DNA from: Cognatiyoonia sp965661665
GTDB lineage: Bacteria > Pseudomonadota > Alphaproteobacteria > Rhodobacterales > Rhodobacteraceae
Direction: 5' to 3'
NCBI RefSeq assembly: GCF_965661665.1
Contig: NZ_CBFIEO010000013.1
Coordinates: 1 to 64,000, forward strand
DNA: 64,000 bases
Position 1 is the stretch's first letter. Every line of letters begins with the position of its first letter. Below the pieces are notes generated by a model, which was not told where the DNA came from, searched no databases, and worked only from the letters and a program-made list of their open reading frames with translations. A program made the position numbers and the translations under genes. Positions 25,276-32,489 of this stretch are shown here, one piece after another.

Positions 25276-26418
25276 ATGGGGATGCACATGAGCACCACGT
25301 TTGAAACACCTGGTCAGGTTGAACGCGATTGGTCCGACGCGATCTCTCCCATTGAGGAGATCATCGAAGATGCGCGTAATGGGAAGATGTTTGTTCTTGT
25401 CGATCATGAGGATCGGGAAAACGAAGGCGATCTGGTGATCCCAGCGCAAATGGCGACGCCGGACGCGATCAATTTCATGGCCAAGCACGGGCGCGGATTG
25501 ATCTGTTTGACGCTCACGAGCGAGCGGATCGATGCGTTGGACCTGCCGCTGATGGCGAGTCACAACTCCTCCCGCCATGAAACGGCGTTTACGATTTCGA
25601 TTGAAGCGCGTGAGGGTGTGACCACGGGCATCTCCGCGGCGGATCGCGCTCGGACGGTCTCAACAGCGATAGATGCCTCTAAGGGTGCGGCAGATATTGC
25701 AACGCCGGGGCATGTCTTCCCATTGCGCGCGCGGGATGGCGGCGTTTTGGTGCGGGCCGGTCATACCGAAGCGGCGGTGGATATTAGCCGGTTGGCGGGC
25801 CTGAACCCGTCTGGCGTGATCTGCGAGATCATGAAGGAAGATGGGGAGATGGCACGTCTGCCGGAACTCGTTTCCTTCGCGCAGCTTCATGGTTTGAAGG
25901 TTGGCACGATCAGTGACCTGATCGCTTACCGCCGCCGCCACGATAACCTTGTCAAAGTCCGCAAGACGGAGGCGATCACGTCTGAATTTGGTGGTGAATG
26001 GCAGCTGCGTGTTTACTCAGACGAGACACAGGGCGCGGAACATATCGCATTGATAAAAGGCGATATTTCAACGGATGAGCCGGTGCTTGTACGGATGCAT
26101 GCGCTGGACCCAATGCTGGATATCGTGGGCACAGGGCCGAAGGGTCGCCGAAATGAGTTTGGCGATGCGATGCAGGTGATCGCGGAAGAAGGTCGGGGTG
26201 TGCTGGTCCTGTTGCGCGACGTGCATATGCAGATTGACCCAACCGAAGAAGGCTCCCCCCAAACATTGCGGCAGTATGGTGTGGGCGCGCAGATCCTCAG
26301 CACGCTGGGCTTGAGTGACATCACGCTTTTGACTAACTCCCCTCAGCCGAAAGTTGTCGGGTTGGATGCCTATGGCCTTGAAATTGTCGGCACGCGCAAG
26401 ATTTCGGAGATCGGATAA
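25276..26418 (+). CDS. ribB: 3,4-dihydroxy-2-butanone-4-phosphate synthase fused to a degenerate GTP cyclohydrolase II domain
   Basis: The 380-aa protein has an N-terminal RibB domain (about 20-215) with DHEDRENEGDLVIPA, the acidic metal site, and the later RAGHTEAAVD. The C-terminal half aligns with GTP cyclohydrolase II (EHIALIKGD, EEGRGVLVLLRD). However, the stretch that normally carries three zinc cysteines (Ser-Glu-Cys...Cys-Asp-Cys) reads MHALDPMLDIVGTGPKG, so that domain should lack cyclohydrolase activity. This matches RibBX-type proteins described in alphaproteobacteria. The start could be any of three clustered Met codons. Confidence 0.9.
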   Translation: MGMHMSTTFETPGQVERDWSDAISPIEEIIEDARNGKMFVLVDHEDRENEGDLVIPAQMATPDAINFMAKHGRGLICLTLTSERIDALDLPLMASHNSSRHETAFTISIEAREGVTTGISAADRARTVSTAIDASKGAADIATPGHVFPLRARDGGVLVRAGHTEAAVDISRLAGLNPSGVICEIMKEDGEMARLPELVSFAQLHGLKVGTISDLIAYRRRHDNLVKVRKTEAITSEFGGEWQLRVYSDETQGAEHIALIKGDISTDEPVLVRMHALDPMLDIVGTGPKGRRNEFGDAMQVIAEEGRGVLVLLRDVHMQIDPTEEGSPQTLRQYGVGAQILSTLGLSDITLLTNSPQPKVVGLDAYGLEIVGTRKISEIG

Positions 26419-26951
26419 TGGCTGGACCGTCCCACTATGTGATGCCGCGTGCGGAGATGGAGAAGCCCACGAAAATCCTGATCGTAGTGTCGCCGTATTA
26501 CAAAGACATTGCCGACAATATGATTTCGGGCGCCGTGGCGGAAATTGAAGCCTCCGGCGCGACGCATGAGATTGTTGAGGTGCCAGGTGCGCTGGAAATT
26601 CCGACTGCGATTGGTATTGCGGAGCGGATGTCAAACTTTGATGGCTACGTTGCTTTGGGCTGCGTCATTCGGGGGGAGACGACGCATTATGAGACGGTCT
26701 GCAACGACAGCAGCCGCGCGATCCAGTTGCTGGGACTTCAGGGGCTTTACATTGGCAACGGCATTTTGACCGTTGAGAACCGCAAGCAAGCCGAAGTTCG
26801 GGCTGATCCCGCCGATCAGAACAAGGGCGGCGGTGCGGCGGCTGCGGCCTTGCACCTTGTTGCGCTGTCTCGTAAGTGGGGCCGCCAGGACAAGGGGGTG
26901 GGGTTCACTTCTGATATCCTGTTGGCTCAAGACGACACCAAGACGGTATGA
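26418..26951 (+). CDS. ribH: 6,7-dimethyl-8-ribityllumazine synthase
   Basis: The 177-aa protein condenses the RibB and RibD products to the lumazine precursor of riboflavin. VPGALEIPTAIG, GCVIRGETTHYETVCNDSSR and GNGILTVENRKQAEVR are the standard substrate-binding motifs. A 20-residue N-terminal extension and the Gly/Ala-rich NKGGGAAAAAL near the end are tolerated variations. The start overlaps the ribB stop (TAATG). Confidence 0.94.
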   Translation: MAGPSHYVMPRAEMEKPTKILIVVSPYYKDIADNMISGAVAEIEASGATHEIVEVPGALEIPTAIGIAERMSNFDGYVALGCVIRGETTHYETVCNDSSRAIQLLGLQGLYIGNGILTVENRKQAEVRADPADQNKGGGAAAAALHLVALSRKWGRQDKGVGFTSDILLAQDDTKTV

Positions 26952-27415
26952 CCCTTTCAAACAACCAAAAACGCAAAATGCGCTCTGCCGCGCGGCTTTA
27001 CGCGACGCAGGCGCTGTTTCAGATGGAGGCCAGCGGCCAATCCGTCGAGGGCGTGATGCGCGAGTTTGAGGATCATCGCTTTGGCGCGGTCTATGATGAT
27101 GTTGAGATGCAAGAAGGCGATCTTGACACGTTTCGCAGCTTGATGGAACGGGCTGTGAATGAGCAGGCCAAGATCGACCAATTGACCGATCGTGCCTTGG
27201 TCGCGAAATGGCCAATCGCGCGGATTGATCCAACGCTCCGCGCGGTGTTCCGTGCAGCAGGGGCAGAAATGTTGGAAGGCGACACGCCGCCCAAGGTCAT
27301 CATCACTGAGTTTGTGGACGTCGCTGGCGCGTTCTGCACCGATGAGAAAGAACCGCGGTTCGTGAATGCGGTTTTGGATCACATGGCGCATGAGGTTATG
27401 CCGGAGAAGTTCTAG
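26948..27415 (+). CDS. nusB: transcription antitermination factor NusB
   Basis: The 155-aa all-helical protein contains RSAARLYATQALFQMEASG near the N-terminus and, towards the end, AEMLEGDTPPKVIITEFVD and KEPRFVNAVLDHMA, all NusB signatures. With NusE it binds boxA RNA and promotes ribosomal RNA antitermination. It overlaps ribH by 4 bp, as in the usual ribH-nusB pair, and ends the operon. Confidence 0.95.
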   Translation: MTLSNNQKRKMRSAARLYATQALFQMEASGQSVEGVMREFEDHRFGAVYDDVEMQEGDLDTFRSLMERAVNEQAKIDQLTDRALVAKWPIARIDPTLRAVFRAAGAEMLEGDTPPKVIITEFVDVAGAFCTDEKEPRFVNAVLDHMAHEVMPEKF

Positions 27416-27849
27416 GACGTCAGGCAGTCGATTGAACCGGTCAGAGTGGATTGTCCGCGTTCATCCATTGCGCCCCACACTGCGCCGCTTGGTTTTCAAA
27501 GAGTGCAATCCTAGATCTAGACAAAGTTGATGTTGTCGACTTTGGTCTTGCACTGGCGTGTCGATGAGGTGTCGATCAGCAACGCATGCAGTTCGTGAGG
27601 GACGACAGTCCAGCAACAGTCTGAAAAGGAAATGGTGGCGGGATCCGCAGCGACCGTCGAAGGTTTATTCCCGAGGACCTGTATATACAGGTGGGCGCCA
27701 GATAACTGAACCAGGGCTCAGACAGAGCCAGCTCCCTCGGATTTGCTTAAGGCCACTGGAATGTAACCAACATGCATGACGAGAAGAGCAGACCACCGCC
27801 GCCTTTGCAGGTAGGACGAGGTGCGTGCAATCTCAAGCGGTAAATGAAA
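27416..27849. other. gene-poor stretch downstream of nusB
   Basis: Across this ~430 bp I found only short frames without ribosome-binding sequences or recognisable similarity, and no transposase or RNA motif. It contains a 16-bp palindrome (listed separately). It could be the worn remains of lost genes. Confidence 0.5.
27677..27692. promoter_or_regulatory. 16-bp perfect palindrome with lux-box-like arms
   Basis: ACCTGT and ACAGGT flank a central ATAT, a perfect palindrome. The arms equal those of the canonical LuxR-type lux box, but that box has 8 bases between the arms and here there are 4. No quorum-sensing gene is in the window, so any function is speculative. Confidence 0.2.
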
Positions 27850-27990
27850 TTATTCAGATGTGACGAGCAGGAGACCGTTGGAGCCAACAAGTGGGTCTGG
27901 CAACATCGGGAGGGCAAACCGTTCAATCCAACCTAGCGCGATAAGGGCCAAGCAAACGTCCATGAAGGCGATGTCGAACACTGAACTCAT
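27850..27990 (-). CDS. possible small membrane protein, 46 aa
   Basis: An ATG at 27990 preceded by GGGAG at a suitable distance opens a 46-codon frame. The peptide starts MSSVFDIAFMDVCLALIALG and continues with WIERFALPML, so one hydrophobic helix is likely. I recognise no family. It is the only frame in the nusB-mmcB gap with both a start and a ribosome-binding sequence. Confidence 0.35.
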   Translation of the reverse strand: MSSVFDIAFMDVCLALIALGWIERFALPMLPDPLVGSNGLLLVTSE

Positions 27991-28154
27991 TATTCACTCC
28001 CAGGTGTTGATGTTTAATGGATCGTTGAGAACTTGGGCAAGAAAATGGTGGAACTGAGAAAAAGATTCACAATCGGAGGGTGAATGCGGGGCAAATCCAT
28101 TAGCTCTTGGCACTTCGGGTTGACCGATGTTTATGTTTTGTTCATGTTTGCGGC

Positions 28155-28613
28155 ATGCCGAACGAACTTCCTCCACAAAGCCTGATGCCAGGGCAATTGC
28201 TTGCTCGTGGGGTGTCTCGACACCTGCGGCAGCATGATTTTGTTAGTGTTGAAGAGTTGGTGCCGACCTTTGGTTTGCGTGTAGATGTGATGGCATTGGG
28301 ACCGAAAGGTGAGATTTGGGTCATTGAGTGCAAATCATCCCGTGCAGATTTTCAATCAGACTCAAAATGGGTAGGCTATTTGAAGTGGTGTGACCGCTTC
28401 TTCTGGGCGGTGGACCAGGATTTTCCGACCGACTTGCTGCCGGAGGATACAGGTTTGATCATCGCGGATGGCTACGATGCAGAGATCATTCGCGTCGGGC
28501 CCGAGCGCAAGCTGCCACCTGCACGGCGGAAAGTGATGACGCAGAAATTCGCCCGGCATGCGGCCGTGCGGGCGCAAGCAGCGCGTGATCCGAACGCGCA
28601 GTTCGCTTGGTAG
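28155..28613 (+). CDS. mmcB: MmcB family DNA repair protein
   Basis: The 152-aa protein shows a PD-(D/E)xK nuclease-like core with Asp44 in LRVDVMALGPKG and Glu58/Lys60 in WVIECKSS, followed by FQSDSKWVGYLKWCD. MmcB was described in Caulobacter as contributing to mitomycin C resistance. I chose the ATG at 28155, which gives the usual N-terminus; no ribosome-binding sequence is obvious. I looked for an alphaproteobacterial LexA box (GTTC-N7-GTTC) upstream and saw none. It converges with kdsA with 1 bp between them. Confidence 0.82.
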   Translation: MPNELPPQSLMPGQLLARGVSRHLRQHDFVSVEELVPTFGLRVDVMALGPKGEIWVIECKSSRADFQSDSKWVGYLKWCDRFFWAVDQDFPTDLLPEDTGLIIADGYDAEIIRVGPERKLPPARRKVMTQKFARHAAVRAQAARDPNAQFAW

Positions 28614-28614
28614 C

Positions 28615-29460
28615 CTAGCCGAGGTTCAGGGGCGGGAGCGCCTTTACCGTATCATCCACAGCTTTCATCTGTGACAGAAACGGTTCCAATTGATCCAAGG
28701 GCAGGGCGCTTGGTCCGTCGCAGAGCGCCTCATCAGGGTTTGGATGCGCTTCTAAGAAAAGCCCTGCGATCCCCACAGCCAATCCCGCGCGACCCAATTC
28801 GGCGACCTGATCCCGACGCCCGCCAGAGGCTGCAGCCCCCGCTTCGCGCATTTGCAGCGCGTGGGTCACATCAAAGATGATTGGGGCGTCATTGCTGAAG
28901 TTGCGCATGGTGCGGAAGCCCAGCATATCGACAACGAGGTTGTCGTAGCCGAAGTTCGTGCCGCGCTCGCACAGCAGGATCTTGTCATTGCCTGCTTGTG
29001 TGATCTTTTCGACGATATTGCCGATCTGAGGTGGGCTCAGGAATTGCGGCTTCTTGACGTTCACAACTGCGCCGGTTTTGGCGATGGCTATTATGAGGTC
29101 GGTTTGCCGGGCCAGAAACGCAGGGATTTGCAGGATATCGCAAACCTCGGCCACGGGGGCCGCTTGGGCGATTTCATGCACGTCTGTTATGATCGGGACG
29201 CCGAACGCCGCTTTCACATCTGAAAAGATGCGCAAACCCTCATCGAGGCCGGGACCACGGTAGGAAGTGATGGAGGAGCGGTTGGCTTTGTCAAAGGAGG
29301 CTTTGAAAACGTAAGGAATGTCCAGCTTTTCGGTCACTTTGACATAAGCTTCGGCCACTTGGAGGGCCAGATCGCGGCTTTCGAGCACGTTCATGCCGCC
29401 CAGCAGCACCATTGGTTTTGCGTTGTCGATTTGGATGTCGTTGAGTGTGACTGTGGCCAA
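28615..29460 (-). CDS. kdsA: 3-deoxy-8-phosphooctulonate synthase
   Basis: The 281-aa enzyme condenses phosphoenolpyruvate with arabinose-5-phosphate to make KDO-8-phosphate for the lipopolysaccharide core. Recognised motifs are VFKASFDKANRSS, TDVHEI, KKPQFLSP and CERGTNFGYDNLVVDM, all typical of KdsA and distinct from DAHP synthase. One base separates it from the DUF6324 gene upstream on the same strand. Confidence 0.95.
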   Translation of the reverse strand: MATVTLNDIQIDNAKPMVLLGGMNVLESRDLALQVAEAYVKVTEKLDIPYVFKASFDKANRSSITSYRGPGLDEGLRIFSDVKAAFGVPIITDVHEIAQAAPVAEVCDILQIPAFLARQTDLIIAIAKTGAVVNVKKPQFLSPPQIGNIVEKITQAGNDKILLCERGTNFGYDNLVVDMLGFRTMRNFSNDAPIIFDVTHALQMREAGAAASGGRRDQVAELGRAGLAVGIAGLFLEAHPNPDEALCDGPSALPLDQLEPFLSQMKAVDDTVKALPPLNLG

Positions 29461-29461
29461 T

Positions 29462-29653
29462 CTATTTGCCCTTCACGGCGCGCGCAGCCATCGCGGCGGC
29501 TTTCAACTCTTCAGCGATTTCTTCGGCCTCGGTAGGGTCAAAATCCATCGGGATTTCAACGCCTGTGCCTTCGACGTAGATGCGGACCATGCCTTGGTCC
29601 GTGGGGCCAATCTGGATGTTGGCCTCGATATCGCGTTCGTCGTTGATGCCCAT
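29462..29653 (-). CDS. DUF6324 family small protein
   Basis: The 63-aa acidic protein begins MGINDERDIEANIQIG and contains MDFDPTEAEEIAEELKAA, resembling the short DUF6324 family of Rhodobacteraceae. No function is known to me. It sits directly upstream of kdsA and is probably cotranscribed. An AAGGAAAAAT sequence precedes the ATG. Confidence 0.7.
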   Translation of the reverse strand: MGINDERDIEANIQIGPTDQGMVRIYVEGTGVEIPMDFDPTEAEEIAEELKAAAMAARAVKGK

Positions 29654-29804
29654 GGGAATTTTTCCTTTGTCTTGGCCCCGTGCCTATCGCAGCGCGGTTG
29701 GGTTTGGCAAGTCAGGGTAACTGCCCAAAGGCCGTGGGTTTTCCAACCAATTTGACGACAAATACCTTGTCATCGCAGTATAGCGGGGTTACATCGCCCC
29801 ACGT

Positions 29805-29881
29805 GCCGCCTTAGCTCAGTTGGTTAGAGCGCTTGATTGTGGATCAAGAGGTCCCTGGTTCGAGACCAGGAGGTGGTACCA
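29805..29881 (+). tRNA. tRNA-His (anticodon GUG)
   Basis: The 77-nt gene starts GCCGCCTTAGCTCAGTTGG and ends AGGTGGTACCA, with CCA encoded. The anticodon loop TTGTGGA presents GTG between CTTGA and TCAAG. The T arm CCTGGTTCGAGACCAGG is complete. The base before G1 is T, so there is no encoded G-1, and the discriminator is A73 rather than C73, the variant known from many alphaproteobacteria. Confidence 0.97.
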
Positions 29882-29958
29882 ATCCTACCTTATTCTTGTG
29901 TATTTCATGTGGAACTGGCCTGCTCATTGAGGGGCCTGTTCTTCTTAAACATGTTGAT

Positions 29959-29994
29959 TGAGACTCAGCGAACACCCGGGGTCTCAGAGGGTGT
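29959..29994 (+). other. possible pseudoknot-forming RNA element
   Basis: Two perfect 6-bp pairings interleave: TGAGAC (29959-29964) with GTCTCA (29981-29986), and ACACCC (29972-29977) with GGGTGT (29989-29994). Such an H-type arrangement in a ~400-bp gap between tRNA-His and rluD could be a regulatory RNA fold or chance. No known family was recognised. Confidence 0.2.
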
Positions 29995-30092
29995 GTGGGG
30001 TACGTACGTACGTCCTCACCTGCCACAATTGGGCCGTATTTAGAGCCGTTTGTTTCCTATGAATAAACAATCGGTAATCGGCGGCTAAACAA

Positions 30093-30290
30093 TTGTTTGT
30101 GTTTGCGGCAGATAGCACATCAGACACACGTTTTGGGCATGCGCCACTGACACTTGACGAAATCCGTGGGCGTTCGATCGTTTTACATCATGGGCTTGAC
30201 CAGGATGGTGAGAGCGGGCCTAAGGTCGCTTGTGGGATTATCCCTGAGGTTTTAGTTGCGGTTTGTCGGGATGCGTACGACAAGCTGACT
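30093..30290 (+). pseudogene. possible Cu/Zn superoxide dismutase C-terminal remnant
   Basis: The open frame ahead of rluD encodes LTLDEIRGRSIVLHHG and then GPKVACGIIP. The order Leu-Asp-x-x-x-Gly-Arg-Ser-Ile-Val...Val-Ala-Cys-Gly-Ile-Ile resembles the last strands of SodC proteins, where the Cys forms the intrasubunit disulfide. The copper-binding N-terminal part is absent, and no good start codon or ribosome-binding sequence is present. The frame runs straight into rluD. I treat it as a probable remnant; confirmation needs a database search. Confidence 0.3.
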
Positions 30291-31322
30291 ATGACGCACC
30301 GCACAATCCATTTCACAATATCTGCCGATCCGCCCAAGCGGTTGGATAAGGCTTTGGCGCGGGATGTGCCGGAGGATGCGGCTTTAAGCCGGTCGCGGAT
30401 GGTGAAATTGATCGAACAAGGGGCAGTGTCTGTCGACGGTGTTGTGTTGGATCAACCACGCGGCTCCGTTGTCGAGGGGGCCGAGGTGTCGATCACCGTC
30501 TCGGAAGCCGTCGAGAGCCATATCGCGGGGGAGGATATCCCACTCAAAGTAGTTTTTGAGGATGACGACCTGATCGTTTTGAATAAACCCGCGGGCATGG
30601 TGGTGCATCCGGCGCCGGGAACGCCGTCTGGTACGCTTGTAAATGCGCTTATTCATCATTGTGGGGAGTCGTTGTCTGGTGTTGGCGGGTCGAAACGGCC
30701 AGGGATCGTGCACCGGATCGACAAGGATACCTCTGGCCTGTTGGTAGCGGCGAAATCTGATGCTGCGCATCAGGGATTGGCGAATCAATTCGCGGCCCAC
30801 ACGGTGGAGCGGCGGTATTTGGCGGTTTGTTACGGAGCCCCTGACAGCAATGATCCGCGGTTGCGCGGGATCAAAGGGACGAGTTTTGAGCCTGGGAATA
30901 TCCTGAAGGTGCAGACGTTTCTTGACCGCCACAAGACGGACAGACAGCGGCAGGCTGTGTTCTTTGAGCGCGGACGGCACGCTGTGACGCGGGCCCGCAT
31001 TGTTGAGGCGCTGGGCAACCCAGTTTCAGCCGCGCTGATCGAATGTTGGTTGGAAACCGGCCGGACCCATCAAATTCGGGTGCATTTAGCCCACTGTGGG
31101 CATTCCCTGATTGGCGACCCGGTTTACGGCGGGCGGCGAAAGCTATCCCCCAAAGCGGTCGGTGCGGTAAGCGCTCAGAACGCAGCGGCGTTTCTGCGTC
31201 AGGCGCTTCACGCAGCGACCTTGGGGTTTGAGCATCCTGTGACCAAGGACACCCTGTCATTTGAAGCGCCAATGCCGGCCGATATGGCGGAACTTGTCGC
31301 GAATTTGCGGGTTGGGGCATGA
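30291..31322 (+). CDS. rluD: 23S rRNA pseudouridine synthase, RluA/RluD family
   Basis: The 343-aa protein has an N-terminal S4 RNA-binding domain (SRSRMVKLIEQGAVSVDG at 33-50) and the catalytic motif HRIDKDTSG at 141-149 with Asp144. The RTHQIRVH and GDPVYGG motifs follow. RluD modifies helix 69 of 23S rRNA. I chose the ATG at 30291 because MTHRTIHFTI matches related proteins; the frame is open 66 codons further upstream but that part looks like a different gene remnant. It is followed by rpoH. Confidence 0.92.
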   Translation: MTHRTIHFTISADPPKRLDKALARDVPEDAALSRSRMVKLIEQGAVSVDGVVLDQPRGSVVEGAEVSITVSEAVESHIAGEDIPLKVVFEDDDLIVLNKPAGMVVHPAPGTPSGTLVNALIHHCGESLSGVGGSKRPGIVHRIDKDTSGLLVAAKSDAAHQGLANQFAAHTVERRYLAVCYGAPDSNDPRLRGIKGTSFEPGNILKVQTFLDRHKTDRQRQAVFFERGRHAVTRARIVEALGNPVSAALIECWLETGRTHQIRVHLAHCGHSLIGDPVYGGRRKLSPKAVGAVSAQNAAAFLRQALHAATLGFEHPVTKDTLSFEAPMPADMAELVANLRVGA

Positions 31323-31418
31323 AATAATCTATCCCATGTGCGTGAGCGCACTGAAACGTGACTTTCAATGCCCTACGGCGCTGCTCATATGTATTTGACG
31401 AAAAGTGTTATTGGTCCT

Positions 31419-31448
31419 CTTGAAAAGGGTCGTTAGCGCAACCATATT
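31419..31448 (+). promoter_or_regulatory. candidate heat-shock (RpoH-type) promoter of rpoH
   Basis: CTTGAAA (31419-31425) is followed after 16 bases by CCATATT (31442-31448), close to the sigma-32 consensus CTTGAA / CCATNT. It lies 40 bp upstream of the rpoH start. If real, rpoH would be partly self-activated. Confidence 0.4.
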
Positions 31449-31488
31449 GATGTTAAGCCTATAAACATAACCGAATATTGGGAGACAC

Positions 31489-32385
31489 ATGAGCAATTAT
31501 TCCAACCTTCCGGCCCCATCGCCAGAGCAGGGCCTCAACCGCTATATGCAGGAAATCCGCAAGTTCCCGATGTTGGAGCCTGAGGAAGAGTACATGCTGG
31601 CCAAGCGGTGGGTGGAGGATGAGGATACAGAATCCGCTCATAAGCTTGTCACATCTCACCTGCGCCTCGCAGCGAAGATTGCGATGGGATACCGCGGCTA
31701 TGGCTTGCCACAGGCTGAGGTGATCTCTGAAGCGAACGTCGGCTTGATGCAGGCGGTCAAGAAGTTTGACCCTGAGAAGGGCTTCCGCCTTGCGACCTAT
31801 GCGATGTGGTGGATCCGTGCCTCCATTCAGGAATACGTCCTGCGGTCATGGTCGATGGTAAAAATGGGCACCACCAGTGCTCAAAAGAAGCTGTTCTTCA
31901 ACCTGCGCAAAGCAAAGAGCCGGATTGGTGCGCTTGAAGACGGGGATTTGCGTCCTGAAAACGTCTCGCGGATCGCGAATGATCTGGGCGTGACGGAACA
32001 GGAAGTCGTCAACATGAACCGCCGTCTGTCGGGGGGTGATGCATCGCTCAACGCGATGGTCGGCACCGATGGCGACAGTGCGACACAGTGGCAGGATTGG
32101 CTTGAGGACGAAGATGCCGACCAAGCGGCTGCCTATGAAGAGCATGATGAGCTGACTGCACGTCGTGAGCTTTTGGCGGAGGCAATGGATACGTTGAACG
32201 ATCGTGAGAAGGACATTCTGATGCAGCGCCGACTGTCGGAAGAGACGATCACGCTGGAAGATCTGAGTTCGCAGTACGGTGTGAGCCGTGAGCGTATCCG
32301 CCAGATAGAGGTCCGCGCCTTTGAAAAGCTGCAAAAGCGGATGAAGGAACTCGCCGGCGAAAAGGGCATGCTGGAGACAGCCTAA
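31489..32385 (+). CDS. rpoH: RNA polymerase sigma factor RpoH (sigma-32)
   Basis: The 298-aa protein carries region 2 with LVTSHLRLAAKIAMGYRGYG, YAMWWIRASIQEYVLRSWS, and the RpoH-specific QKKLFFNLRKAKSRIG box that contacts core polymerase. Region 4 ends with YGVSRERIRQIEVRAFEKL. It directs heat-shock gene transcription. A GGGAGACAC ribosome-binding region precedes the ATG. Many Rhodobacteraceae have two rpoH genes; this rluD-linked one looks complete. Confidence 0.96.
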   Translation: MSNYSNLPAPSPEQGLNRYMQEIRKFPMLEPEEEYMLAKRWVEDEDTESAHKLVTSHLRLAAKIAMGYRGYGLPQAEVISEANVGLMQAVKKFDPEKGFRLATYAMWWIRASIQEYVLRSWSMVKMGTTSAQKKLFFNLRKAKSRIGALEDGDLRPENVSRIANDLGVTEQEVVNMNRRLSGGDASLNAMVGTDGDSATQWQDWLEDEDADQAAAYEEHDELTARRELLAEAMDTLNDREKDILMQRRLSEETITLEDLSSQYGVSRERIRQIEVRAFEKLQKRMKELAGEKGMLETA

Positions 32386-32489
32386 GCATTTGAAACCATG
32401 AGACTCCCGGTGGTGTATGCCCCCAGGGTTTTTCTTTGGACTCTTTGCGGTAACCACGTAGTCTCGTCCCAAGGCAGAGGGGACCGTTC

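Noticed and set aside
27558..27779. 73-codon plus-strand frame in the nusB-mmcB gap, checked as a transposase remnant
   Set aside because: No transposase motif, start context or terminal inverted repeats could be found.
29844..30026. Minus-strand frame ending in PPPGLEPGTS across tRNA-His
   Set aside because: This ending is the well-known artefact of translating the antisense of a tRNA T arm; no ribosome-binding sequence or family similarity.
32400..32440. Possible terminator after rpoH (CCCGGTGG...CCCAGGG then T-run)
   Set aside because: The stem has several mismatches, so it is too weak to list.
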